This document shows, piece by piece, positions 25,433-33,521 of a stretch of DNA of 64,000 bases (positions are counted from its first letter, which is position 1; every line of letters begins with the position of its first letter). The stretch is from Streptomyces hiroshimensis. GTDB lineage: Bacteria; Actinomycetota; Actinomycetes; Streptomycetales; Streptomycetaceae. A model generated the notes under the pieces. That model saw nothing but the letters and a program-made list of their open reading frames with translations, made no database searches and was not told where the DNA came from. The stretch lies in NCBI RefSeq assembly GCF_014650335.1, contig NZ_BMUT01000016.1, positions 62,001 to 126,000 on the forward strand, read 5' to 3'. The translations under genes and the position numbers were made by a program.

Positions 25433-26200
25433 CTACAGCGCTTCCGCCCCCAACGCCGTGAGCAGCGTGCCGTACGCCACAGTGCCAGGCGTCACAGGGG
25501 CGTAGTGGCCCACTCCCGGGAGGATCCGCAGGGTGACATCCGCGCTGCCGGGGTGGCGCATCGCGGCCGCGGCGTAGGACCGGGACAGGGCGATGGGGAC
25601 GTCCGGGTCGGCGGTGCCGTGGAGGACGGTGACCGGGATATGCACAGGGCCCCGGAGGACGGGATCCGCCTCCGGGGCGTCGTTCCGGGCGCCGCCCAGG
25701 AACTCGTCCACCGCTCCCCCGCTCAGCCGCAGCTCCCGGGCGCGGGCGAGATCGGCGACCGGGGCCACGGCGACGACGGCATCCACGCCCGGCGGTGCGG
25801 CGTGCCCGCCGGCCGCCGCGCACAGCGCGAGGTGCCCGCCCGCCGAGTGGCCGACGAGCACGTGCCGGGAAGGCCTGCCGGGGCGCACGCGGACGCCCAC
25901 GGCCCGGATGACGTCGTCCAGGGTCTGCGGCCACCCGCCGCCCCCGTCGCCGCCCACCCGGCGGTACTCGGCCAGGGCGACCTCCACACCGCGCGCGGCC
26001 AGGGCCGCCGCGAGGGGCGCGAGGTGACGGCGGTCGTACGCCTCGCGCCAGAACCCGCCGTGCAGCAAGGTCACTCGCAGGCCGGTGGGAGCGGCCGGCA
26101 GGTGGAAATCGACGACCTGGCTGGGGTGAGCGCCGTAGGAGACGGTCTCGTCGGGCGGGACGTACGGCAGGCCGAACAGGGCGTCCTCTTCGGCCGTCAT
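25433..26200 (-). CDS. kynB: Kynurenine formamidase, alpha/beta hydrolase type
   Basis: A 255-aa hydrolase converting N-formylkynurenine to kynurenine and formate. The oxyanion motif HGGFW (near 47-51), nucleophile GHSAGG (Ser near 119) and a late HGTADPDVPI and VGHYAP supply the Asp and His of the triad. HGGxW is the hallmark of the eukaryote-like formamidase class, unlike the metal-dependent bacterial KynB. The assignment is strengthened by its ATGA overlap with kynU in the kynA-kynU operon. A generic esterase role cannot be excluded from sequence alone. Confidence 0.82.
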   Translation of the reverse strand: MTAEEDALFGLPYVPPDETVSYGAHPSQVVDFHLPAAPTGLRVTLLHGGFWREAYDRRHLAPLAAALAARGVEVALAEYRRVGGDGGGGWPQTLDDVIRAVGVRVRPGRPSRHVLVGHSAGGHLALCAAAGGHAAPPGVDAVVAVAPVADLARARELRLSGGAVDEFLGGARNDAPEADPVLRGPVHIPVTVLHGTADPDVPIALSRSYAAAAMRHPGSADVTLRILPGVGHYAPVTPGTVAYGTLLTALGAEAL

Positions 26201-27414
26201 CCCCGAACCCCCTCCAGGACGTCCGCCAGCACCCGCGCCGCGCGTTCCGCGTCCGCGAAGCGCGTGTACAGCGGCGTGAAGCCGAACCGGAGGATGTCCG
26301 GGCGGCGGAAGTCGCCGACGACGCCGCGGCGGATGAGCTCCGTCATGACGTCACCCCCTGGGGGGCCCGCGGCGCAGCGCAGCGAGACCTGGCTGCCGCG
26401 CTCCCCGTGCGCCTCCGGCGTCACCGATTCGACGCGGCCCTGCGGCACGTACGCCTCGACGCAGCGCAGGAAGAAGTCCGTGAGGGCGAGGCTCTTGGCG
26501 CGGACGGCCGCGAGATCCACGCCGTCCCAGACGTCGAGGGCGGCGTCGAGGGCGAGGAGGGCGAGGATCTCCGGCGTGCCCACGCGGCCGCGGACGGCAC
26601 CGTCGGCGGGGGTGTAGGCGGGAGCCATGGCGAAGGGGTCGGCGTGGGAGTTCCAGCCGGGGAGCGGGGAGTCGAAGCGGTCCTGCAGGGCGCGGCGCAC
26701 GTAGAGGAAGGCGGGCGCGCCGGGGCCGCCGTTCAGGTACTTGTACGTGCAACCGATCGCGAAGTCCGCCCCGTCGGCGTCGAGATGGACGGGGAGCGCG
26801 CCTGCGCTGTGGCAAAGGTCCCACACGGTGCGGGCGCCTGCCGCGCGGACGGCCGCGGTGATGCCGGGGAGGTCGTGGAGGCGACCGGTGCGGTAGTCGA
26901 CATGGTTGACGAGGACGACGGCGGTACGGGGCCCGGCCTCGCGGGCCAGGTCCGCGGCGTCGACGGCACGGACACGGCAGCCGGTCATACGGGCGGCGGA
27001 CTGGGCGATGTAGCCGTCGGTGGGGAAGGTGGCAGCGTCGACGAGCACTTCGTCCCGCGACGCGGTGTCCGTCAGGCGGATCGCCGCCACCACGGCCTTG
27101 AAGACGTTGACGCTTGTGGAGTCACCCGCGACGACCTGGCCGGGGGCGGCTCCGACCAAGCGGCCGATGCGGTCACCGACGCGCTCGGGCGCCGTCCACC
27201 AGCCGGATTCCTCCCAGGACCGGATGCGCAGCCGTCCCCACTCGCGCCCGACCACGTCGGCGATACGGTCGGCAACACCGCGCGGCAAGGCGCCGAGCGA
27301 GTTCCCGTCCAGATAGACGCAGCCATCATCCAAGTCGAACTCGGCGCGCTTGGCGGCCAGTCCGTCGGCGGCGTCGAGCGCCGCGGCCTCCTCGGCCAAC
27401 GCCGCCTCAGACAC
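26197..27414 (-). CDS. kynU: Kynureninase
   Basis: A 405-aa PLP enzyme cleaving kynurenine to anthranilate and alanine. Features: YLDGNSLGALPRG near the N-terminus, DSTSVNVFKAV, the TVWDLCHSAGALPVHLDADGAD block with the pyridine-contacting Asp, and the PLP Lys in GCTYKYLNGGPGAP. The C-terminal RRPDILRFGFTPLYTRF is characteristic. It overlaps kynA by 8 nt and kynB by 4 nt, so the three are translated as one unit. Confidence 0.96.
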   Translation of the reverse strand: MSEAALAEEAAALDAADGLAAKRAEFDLDDGCVYLDGNSLGALPRGVADRIADVVGREWGRLRIRSWEESGWWTAPERVGDRIGRLVGAAPGQVVAGDSTSVNVFKAVVAAIRLTDTASRDEVLVDAATFPTDGYIAQSAARMTGCRVRAVDAADLAREAGPRTAVVLVNHVDYRTGRLHDLPGITAAVRAAGARTVWDLCHSAGALPVHLDADGADFAIGCTYKYLNGGPGAPAFLYVRRALQDRFDSPLPGWNSHADPFAMAPAYTPADGAVRGRVGTPEILALLALDAALDVWDGVDLAAVRAKSLALTDFFLRCVEAYVPQGRVESVTPEAHGERGSQVSLRCAAGPPGGDVMTELIRRGVVGDFRRPDILRFGFTPLYTRFADAERAARVLADVLEGVRG

Positions 27415-28234
27415 GGCTACGCGCTGTCCACAGCTCTGGGAACACGTTCTTCGTCGCCCGCTTCTCCAGCCAGGCGACGCCCGGCGAGCCTCCGGTGCCC
27501 ACCTTCGCGCCCATGGCTCTGCGCGTGGCGACCAAGTGGTCGTTGCGCCAGCGCCAGACGAGCTCCGCGACCTCCGTCAGCGACTCCCCCAGGCGGCACT
27601 CCGGGCTGCCCTGATCCCCGGCGTATATCCGCTCCCAGACCGCCTCGACCGCCGGGTCGGCGGCGTACCGCTCGGAGACATCGCGGTCGAGGACGGCCGC
27701 GGGGATCTCATGGCCGCGGCGCGCGAGATGGCGCAGCACCTCGTCGTACAGGCTCGGTGCGTAGAGCGCCTTCTCCAGCTCGGCATGGATCTGCGGCGCG
27801 CCCTGGTGCGGCACGAGCATGGCCGCGGACTTGTCGCCGAGGAGGAACTCCAGACGCCGGTGCATGGCCGACTGGAAACCGGAGGCGTCGCCCAGAGCGG
27901 ACCGGAAGGCGTTGAACTGGGCCGGGGTGAGGTGGGCCAGCGGCTCCCAGGAGGCGTTGAGCGACATCAGCTCGTACGTGGACCGCTTGAGGGCGGCCAT
28001 CGCCACCGGCAGGTCGTCCTCACGAAGGGCCCGCGCCGCGGTCTCCCACTCGTGCACGATGACCGTGAACCAGAGCTCCATCACCTGGGTGGTGACGAGG
28101 AAAGCCATCTCCCCGGGATCCTCGGAGAGCGGCACCTGAAGATTGCTGAGCACCGAGGCCCGCACATAGTCCTCGTACGGGGTGGTGCCGGTGAAGTGCA
28201 GGTTGGGTGCGGTGTCCTGTGAGTCGGAAGTCAT
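27407..28234 (-). CDS. kynA: Tryptophan 2,3-dioxygenase
   Basis: A 275-aa haem dioxygenase opening the indole ring of tryptophan, first step of the kynurenine route. It has the family block LHFTGTTPYEDYVRA...LVTTQVMELWFTVIVHEW (the distal-pocket region), SGFQSAMHRRLEFLLGDK, and the proximal His in WRWRNDHLVATRRAMG. The segment GTGGSPGVAWLEK matches the C-terminal signature. First gene of kynA-kynU-kynB, with GGGAGACG just before the ATG. Confidence 0.97.
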   Translation of the reverse strand: MTSDSQDTAPNLHFTGTTPYEDYVRASVLSNLQVPLSEDPGEMAFLVTTQVMELWFTVIVHEWETAARALREDDLPVAMAALKRSTYELMSLNASWEPLAHLTPAQFNAFRSALGDASGFQSAMHRRLEFLLGDKSAAMLVPHQGAPQIHAELEKALYAPSLYDEVLRHLARRGHEIPAAVLDRDVSERYAADPAVEAVWERIYAGDQGSPECRLGESLTEVAELVWRWRNDHLVATRRAMGAKVGTGGSPGVAWLEKRATKNVFPELWTARSRV

Positions 28235-28336
28235 CTCGTCTCCCCTGCCGTCGCTCCCGGGTTCGCCGGGCCACTGCGGCGATCATGCGGTCCGGGGAGC
28301 GGTCCCGGCAAGGGCTGTGGATAACCCGGCGGACAG

Positions 28337-28369
28337 CCGGAGCGCCCCGCACGAGGCGGGGCGCTCCGG
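28337..28369 (-). terminator. Hairpin terminator downstream of the DUF3151 gene
   Basis: A 14-bp perfect stem (CCGGAGCGCCCCGC) with loop ACGAG. It lies beyond the tandem repeat that follows the DUF3151 stop codon on the minus strand. Confidence 0.8.
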
Positions 28370-28377
28370 CCGGTCGT

Positions 28378-28447
28378 TCAGCTCAGCTCAGCTCGGCTCA
28401 GCCCGGCTCGGCTCAGCCCGGCTCAGCCCGGCTCAGCCCGGCCCGGC
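28378..28447. repeat. 10-bp tandem repeat CTCAGCCCGG and 5-bp derivatives
   Basis: Roughly seven units of CTCAGCCCGG-like sequence, grading into CAGCT repeats at one end. It starts directly after the DUF3151 stop codon and precedes the terminator. It is non-coding and likely length-variable between strains. Confidence 0.75.
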
Positions 28448-28861
28448 TCAGCCCAGGGTGTTGGCGGCCGTGGGGGAGCTGTCGCGGAGGAAGGTGGAGC
28501 AGCGCTCGTACTCCTCCTGCTCGCCGATCGCCTGCGCGGCCCGCGCGAGGGCGTGCAGCGCGCGCAGGAAGCCGCGGTTCGGCTCGTGCTCGAAGGGGAC
28601 CGGGCCGTGGCCCTTCCAGCCGCTGCGGCGCAGTGCGTCGAGGCCGCGGTGGTAGCCGGTGCGGGCGTACGCATAGGACTCGACGACCCGGCCGGCCTCG
28701 AACGCCTCGTCGGCGAGCTGCGCCCACGCGAGCGAGGACGCCGGGTACTTCGCGGCGACCTCGGCGGGAGCCGCCCCGGAGGCGAGCAGCTCGCGCGGCT
28801 CCGGGTCGTCGGGCAGGTGGGTCGGGGGCGGTCCCCCGAGCAGGTTCTCGTGAATGGACAT
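28448..28861 (-). CDS. DUF3151 family protein
   Basis: A 137-aa soluble protein conserved in actinobacteria, function unknown. The family blocks are ENLLGGPPPTHLP, SSLAWAQLADEAFEAG, ESYAYARTGYHRGLDALRRSGWKG and PFEHEPNRGFLRALHALARAAQAIGE. The Ala-rich helices suggest a TPR-like fold (inference). The ATG has TGGAG upstream. It lies beside fba, as often seen in streptomycetes. Confidence 0.9.
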   Translation of the reverse strand: MSIHENLLGGPPPTHLPDDPEPRELLASGAAPAEVAAKYPASSLAWAQLADEAFEAGRVVESYAYARTGYHRGLDALRRSGWKGHGPVPFEHEPNRGFLRALHALARAAQAIGEQEEYERCSTFLRDSSPTAANTLG

Positions 28862-28978
28862 GCGCTCCAGTCTGCCCTTCCGCTGCGCTTTGCGTTACCG
28901 GGCGCCGGGGGCTTTTCACGCCGGAGGCTTTCCCGTCGGAGGCTTTCCCCGCCGGGCGCTCTTCACGCCGGGGGCCTT

Positions 28979-30490
28979 TTACGCGTCCCCCGGGTCCAGC
29001 GGCGGCGACGCCATGCCGCAGTGGTACGTGGCCTCCGGGTGGCAGGGCCGCTCGCCGGTGGGCTTGGGGGCCCGCAGGGCCGTCGCGCGGACCGTGAACC
29101 AGGCCAGCACCGCGCCCACCACCAGGGAGCCCGCGCACCAGTACATCGCCTTGCGGAAGGTGTCCCCGAACGCCTCGGGGTCGCGGTACGCATCCGGCCC
29201 CATGCCCACCAGCAGGGGCAGCGCGGCCACGGCGATCAGGCCCGCCGCGCGGGCGGCCGCGTTGTTGATGCCGCTGGCCAGGCCCGCGCGGGCCACGTCC
29301 ACGGAGGCCAGGACCGTCGCCGTGAGCGGGGCGACCAGCGCCGTCATGCCCAGGCCGAGGACCACAAGCGGAGGCAGGACGTCCGCCCAGTACGAGGCGC
29401 CGCGGTCCACGCGGACCATGAGCACCATGCCCGCGGCGCACAGCAAGGGCCCAATCGTGAGGGGGAGGCGGGGGCCGATCCGCTGGGAGATCTCCCCCGA
29501 GCGGGCGGACAACAGCAGCATCAGGATCGTCGTGGGCAGCAGTGCCGTCCCCGCGGCCAGCGCCGACCAGCCCAGGACGACCTGCAGCTGCAGCACCGAG
29601 AGGAAGAAGAAGCCGCTGAAGGCCGCGTAGACGCACACCGTCACCGCGTTGATCGCCGAGAACATGCGGATGGAGAAGATCTCCAGTGGCAGCATGGGGT
29701 CGGGCCTGTGGGCCTCCACCCAGCAGAAGGCGACGCCCAGGAGGACGCCCGCGACCGCGGGCCCGATCACCCAGGGCGAGGCGCCCTTGTCGGGGGCGGC
29801 GATCAGCGCGTACGTCACCGCGCCGAGGGCGAGCGCGCCCAGCGCCGCGCCGAGCACGTCGAAGCGGCCGCCCGCGTTCGGGTCGCGCGTCTCCGGCACG
29901 TACTTCACGGCCACGGGTACGCACACCGCCGCCAGCGGCAGGTTGATCAGGAACACCCAGCGCCAGCCCGGGCCGTCCACCAGCCAGCCGCCGACGAACG
30001 GGCCGATCGCCGTGGCCACCCCGCCCAGGCCGGACCAGGCGCCGACGGCCGCGGCCCGGTCCTCCTCGCGGAAGACGGCCTGGATGAGGGCGAGCGAGCC
30101 GGGGGTGAGCAGCGCACCGCCGACGCCCTGCAGGGCGCGTGCCCCGATCAGCACCCCGGCGTTCGGGGCGATCCCGCACAGGAGCGAGGCCAGCGCGAAC
30201 CACACCACCCCGATGACGAAGACCCGGCGCCGGCCGAAGCGGTCCCCCAGCGCACCGCCCAGCAGGATCAGGGCGGCGAGGGTGAGCATGTAGGCGTTGA
30301 CGGTCCACTGCAGACCGCCCAGGTCCGCGCCGAGGTCCCGGCCGATATGCGGCAGGGCGACGTTGACGACGGTGCTGTCGAGCATGGCCATGCCCGAGCC
30401 GAGGACGGCCGTCAGCAGCACCGCGCGCCCCGTGGCCGTCCCCATGTGCACCGCGGGCCCGCGCCCGGGTTCCGGTGCGGAGTCGCTCAT
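28979..30490 (-). CDS. MFS drug exporter, DHA2 (14-TM) family
   Basis: A 503-aa proton-driven exporter. Motif LDSTVVNVALPHIGRDL in TM1 is typical of the EmrB/QacA group. GDRFGRRRVF is the loop 2-3 motif A, GARALQGVGGALLTPGSLALI is in TM4, and the antiporter motif C region is GGVATAIGPFVGGWL. Fourteen hydrophobic segments fit. The C-terminal tail has a Cys/His cluster (PCHPEATYHCG) of unknown meaning. The ATG before SDSAPEPG is chosen; the frame extends 12 codons further without support. Confidence 0.93.
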   Translation of the reverse strand: MSDSAPEPGRGPAVHMGTATGRAVLLTAVLGSGMAMLDSTVVNVALPHIGRDLGADLGGLQWTVNAYMLTLAALILLGGALGDRFGRRRVFVIGVVWFALASLLCGIAPNAGVLIGARALQGVGGALLTPGSLALIQAVFREEDRAAAVGAWSGLGGVATAIGPFVGGWLVDGPGWRWVFLINLPLAAVCVPVAVKYVPETRDPNAGGRFDVLGAALGALALGAVTYALIAAPDKGASPWVIGPAVAGVLLGVAFCWVEAHRPDPMLPLEIFSIRMFSAINAVTVCVYAAFSGFFFLSVLQLQVVLGWSALAAGTALLPTTILMLLLSARSGEISQRIGPRLPLTIGPLLCAAGMVLMVRVDRGASYWADVLPPLVVLGLGMTALVAPLTATVLASVDVARAGLASGINNAAARAAGLIAVAALPLLVGMGPDAYRDPEAFGDTFRKAMYWCAGSLVVGAVLAWFTVRATALRAPKPTGERPCHPEATYHCGMASPPLDPGDA

Positions 30491-30532
30491 GGCGCGATCA
30501 TCCCCCGGACGGGCCCGCGCGGCCACGCGAAA

Positions 30533-30569
30533 GGGCCCGGTCCCGCTCGCGGTGAGCGGGACCGGGCCC
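30533..30569 (-). terminator. fba terminator
   Basis: A perfect 16-bp stem (GGGCCCGGTCCCGCTC) with loop GCGGT, about 55 nt beyond the fba stop codon and before the MFS gene start. Confidence 0.85.
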
Positions 30570-30625
30570 CTGGCCGGCCGTATGGGCTGCGCGTACGAAC
30601 CGCGCGTACGAACCGCCTACAGGCC

Positions 30626-31648
30626 TTACTTCAGCTTCGTGCCCGTGGAGCGCAGGTCCGCGCACGCCTTGGTGACGCGCTCGGCCATGCTCGCCTCGGC
30701 CAGCTTGCCCCAGGTGCGCGGGTCGTAGGTCTTCTTGTCGCCGACCTCGCCGTCGACCTTCAGGACGCCGTCGTAGTTCTTGAACATGTGGGCCGCCACC
30801 GGACGGGTGAAGGCGTACTGGGTGTCGGTGTCGAGGTTCATCTTCACGACGCCGTTCTCCAGCGCGGTGCGGATCTCCTCCTCCGTGGAGCCGGAGCCGC
30901 CGTGGAAGACGAAGTCGAACGGGTCGGCCTTGCCGTGCTTGGCGGCGATGCCGTCCTGCAGGTCGCGGAGCAGCTCGGGGCGCAGCACGACGTTGCCCGG
31001 CTTGTAGACGCCGTGGACGTTGCCGAAGGAGGCGGCCAGCAGGTAGCGGCCCTTCTCGCCCAGGCCGAGCGCCTCGGCGGTGCGCTCCACGTCCGAGACG
31101 GTGGTGTAGAGGTCGTCGTTGATCTCGTGGGAGACGCCGTCCTCCTCGCCGCCGGTCGGGGTGATCTCGACCTCGAGGATGATCTTCGCCTTCACGGCCT
31201 CGGCGAGGAGCTCCTTCGCGATGGCGAGGTTCTCGTCGAGCTTCTCGGCGGAGCCGTCCCACATGTGGGACTGGAAGAGCGGGTTCTGACCGGCGGCGAC
31301 GCGCTCCTGGGAGATCGCGAGCAGCGGGCGGACGTAGCCGTCCAGCTTGTCCTTCGGGCAGTGGTCGGTGTGCAGCGCGATGTTCACCGGGTACTTCTTG
31401 GCGACGACGTGCGCGAACTCGGCGAGCGCGACGGCGCCCGAGACCATGTCCTTGCTGTACTGGCCGCCCAGGAACTCCGCACCACCGGTGGAGATCTGGA
31501 TGATGCCGTCGCTCTCCGCCTCGGCGAAACCGCGCAGCGCGGCGTGGAGGGTCTGCGTCGAGGTGACGTTGATGGCCGGGTAGGCGAACTTGCCTGCCTT
31601 CGCCCGGTCGAGCATCTCGTTGTAGACCTCGGGGGTTGCGATGGGCAT
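30626..31648 (-). CDS. fba: Fructose-bisphosphate aldolase, class II
   Basis: A 340-aa zinc-dependent aldolase of glycolysis and gluconeogenesis. Zinc ligands sit in HTDHCPKDKLDGY (Asp-His), in EVEITPTGGEEDGV, in FGNVHGVYKPGNV and in DFVFHGGSGSTEEEI. MNLDTDTQYAFTRPV contacts the phosphate. AAGGAG precedes the ATG. A 10-bp inverted repeat lies 54-78 nt upstream. Confidence 0.97.
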   Translation of the reverse strand: MPIATPEVYNEMLDRAKAGKFAYPAINVTSTQTLHAALRGFAEAESDGIIQISTGGAEFLGGQYSKDMVSGAVALAEFAHVVAKKYPVNIALHTDHCPKDKLDGYVRPLLAISQERVAAGQNPLFQSHMWDGSAEKLDENLAIAKELLAEAVKAKIILEVEITPTGGEEDGVSHEINDDLYTTVSDVERTAEALGLGEKGRYLLAASFGNVHGVYKPGNVVLRPELLRDLQDGIAAKHGKADPFDFVFHGGSGSTEEEIRTALENGVVKMNLDTDTQYAFTRPVAAHMFKNYDGVLKVDGEVGDKKTYDPRTWGKLAEASMAERVTKACADLRSTGTKLK

Positions 31649-31701
31649 CTGTCCGCTCCTTGTGATGTGCGGGTACGGGCGTAATACGGGGCCCTGACCT
31701 A

Positions 31702-31726
31702 GGGGGCGACGGTCATCGTCGCCCCC
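31702..31726. promoter_or_regulatory. Inverted repeat upstream of fba
   Basis: GGGGGCGACG and CGTCGCCCCC form a perfect 10-bp stem with loop GTCAT. It is in the promoter or leader of fba. It may be a regulator site or leader hairpin; it is not needed as a terminator because nothing is read into it from the fba side. Confidence 0.4.
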
Positions 31727-31794
31727 ATACTTCCAGACTCCCCGAATTACTCCACATGAGGCTCACCACGCTCATATGAGCCCGGGCATGCACA

Positions 31795-31826
31795 GGGGGT
31801 GTGGTTTCACGTGAAACCACACCCCC
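31795..31826. other. parS centromere site within a 32-bp palindrome
   Basis: Positions 31804-31817 read GTTTCACGTGAAAC, an exact match to the streptomycete ParB-binding site. The palindrome extends nine more base pairs on each side (GGGGGTGTG and CACACCCCC), making a 16-bp zero-loop inverted repeat. It lies between fba and pyrE, downstream of the pyrE stop codon, so the transcript could also fold as a terminator. ParB loading sites in Streptomyces cluster around oriC, which suggests this window is in the origin-proximal core. Confidence 0.85.
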
Positions 31827-31855
31827 GGGCCTGAACGCCGTAAGGAAACAGCAGG

Positions 31856-32392
31856 TCAGGAGAGATCCAGGTCCCCCAGCGAGTACCCCGTCACATAGCG
31901 CAGGCCGGCGCCCTCGATCGCGGAGGCGGCCCCGCGGTCGACGATCGTCGCCACCGCGACGACCTCCGCGCCCGCCTCGCGCGCCGCCTCGACGGCCGTC
32001 AGCGGGGAGCCGCCGGTGGTCGAGGTGTCCTCGACCACCAGGACGCGGCGGCCCTTGATGTCCGGGCCCTCGATACGGCGCTGCATGCCGTGGGTCTTCT
32101 GCGCCTTGCGGACGACGAAGGCGTCCAGCTTGCGGCCGCGCGCGGCGGCGGCGTGCAGCATCGAGGTGGCGACCGGGTCGGCGCCCAGGGTGAGCCCACC
32201 CACGGCGTCGAACTCCAGGTCGGCCGTGGCGTCCAGCATGACCTGGCCGACCAGCGGCGCGGCCTCGGCGTCCAGGGTGATCCGGCGCAGGTCGATGTAG
32301 TAGTCGGCCTCCTTGCCGGAGGAAAGGGTCACCTTGCCGTGGACCACGGCCTTGTCCTTGATCTGCTGCAGCAGGGCGTCACGCGTGCTCAT
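31856..32392 (-). CDS. pyrE: Orotate phosphoribosyltransferase
   Basis: A 178-aa enzyme making OMP from orotate and PRPP. The N-terminal VTLSSGKEADYYIDLRRITLD and PRPP-binding loop VLVVEDTSTTGGSPLTAV are diagnostic. The ATG before STRDALLQQ is chosen over one two codons upstream because a TAAGCT -10 box (32400-32405) ends 7 nt before it, as in leaderless actinobacterial genes. Confidence 0.95.
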   Translation of the reverse strand: MSTRDALLQQIKDKAVVHGKVTLSSGKEADYYIDLRRITLDAEAAPLVGQVMLDATADLEFDAVGGLTLGADPVATSMLHAAAARGRKLDAFVVRKAQKTHGMQRRIEGPDIKGRRVLVVEDTSTTGGSPLTAVEAAREAGAEVVAVATIVDRGAASAIEGAGLRYVTGYSLGDLDLS

Positions 32393-32422
32393 GCCCATGA
32401 GCTTAGGCCAGCGTCCGCGCGC

Positions 32423-33289
32423 TCACGCGAGCGTCCGCCAGGTCCACGTCGTGGAGATCTCCAGCGGGTCGATCGGCGTGACCAGGCGCGGCAGGGTGTT
32501 CAGGCCGTTGGGCGGGCCGGACTGCGGCTCGACGCAGACGGCCGCCTCCTGCTCGTCGTAGATCACGACCCACTCGGCGCGGCTCGCCACCTTCAGCTCC
32601 AGGGCGCCGGGCCAGGTCAGGGTGACGTCGACGCCGTCGGGCATCCCGAAGCAGTCGTCCCAGGGGCCGGGGAGGGGGTCGATGCGGCGGCCGGTGGGGA
32701 TGTGGTCGTCGCCGCGCTCCTCCTGCCAGCCGGGGGTGAAGTCGATCTGCACGTCCTCGCCGGTGCCGAGGTTCCGCAGGAACCAGGGGTGCCAGCCGGC
32801 CTGCGCCGGGAAGGAGTCGCTCGCCGCCTCCACGCCCATGGTGAGGGTGACGGCGTCGGGGGCCAGCTCGACCAGCTGCGTGACCCGGCCGGGGTACGGC
32901 CAGGGGGCGGCGAGGTCGTAGGTGAACGCGGCGGAGGAGTCGTCCGCCCGGACCGTACGCCAGGCCGTGTCGCGGCCGGTGCCGTGGATGGCGTGCGGCG
33001 GGTGGTTGACGGGCATCTGGTGCCGCTCGCCGCCGTTGCGGAACTGCCCGAGCTCGATCCGGCCGCACCAGGGGACCATGGGGAAGCAGCCGTACTTGTC
33101 GCCCTGGCGCAGGAGTTCGGTCCCGCCGATGCGGAGGCCGGTCAGCCGGCAGCCGTGTGCGGGGTCCACGGTGAGTTCGGCGTCCCCGGCCTTGAGGCGG
33201 ACCGGCTGCCCCTGCTGCCCCGGCTGTGCGGACTCGCTGAAGCGTGCGGGCTGGTCGCCGGCGTCGTCTGTGCGTACGTCATTCGTCAC
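32423..33289 (-). CDS. Aldose 1-epimerase family protein
   Basis: A 288-aa beta-sandwich sugar mutarotase-like protein. Catalytic-type residues appear in HAIHGTGRDTAWR (His) and QAGWHPWFLRN (His), and a late Glu lies in AAVCVEPQSGPPNGLN. Related to GalM/YihR rather than to hexose-6-phosphate epimerases; the substrate is unknown. The GTG start is supported by TAGGGT (33297-33302) 7 nt upstream, again a leaderless layout. pyrE follows 30 nt downstream but has its own apparent -10 box. Confidence 0.88.
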   Translation of the reverse strand: MTNDVRTDDAGDQPARFSESAQPGQQGQPVRLKAGDAELTVDPAHGCRLTGLRIGGTELLRQGDKYGCFPMVPWCGRIELGQFRNGGERHQMPVNHPPHAIHGTGRDTAWRTVRADDSSAAFTYDLAAPWPYPGRVTQLVELAPDAVTLTMGVEAASDSFPAQAGWHPWFLRNLGTGEDVQIDFTPGWQEERGDDHIPTGRRIDPLPGPWDDCFGMPDGVDVTLTWPGALELKVASRAEWVVIYDEQEAAVCVEPQSGPPNGLNTLPRLVTPIDPLEISTTWTWRTLA

Positions 33290-33404
33290 GGTTCCGACCC
33301 TATGGGCATCCGCCGCCGCGAGCATCCGGCCCGGGGCCGGGACGAACGGACCGACCGCGTACGGGTGGGGCCCGGCCGACCGTCTGCCGGTGGGAGCCGA
33401 CCAG

Positions 33405-33513
33405 CCGTCAGCAGCCCGGCCGCGGCCCGTCAGCGGGCGAGACCGACCGACCGTCAGCAGCCCGGCCGCGGCCCGTCAGCGGGTGAGACCGACCGACCGT
33501 CAGCAGCCCGCAG
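33405..33513. repeat. 46-bp tandem repeat, 2.4 copies
   Basis: Units start at 33405, 33451 and 33497 with CCGTCAGCAGCCCG, and the first two are nearly identical. They occupy most of the 232-bp spacer between the CoxG-like gene and the epimerase gene. No coding role is seen. Confidence 0.8.
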
Positions 33514-33521
33514 GGCAGCCG

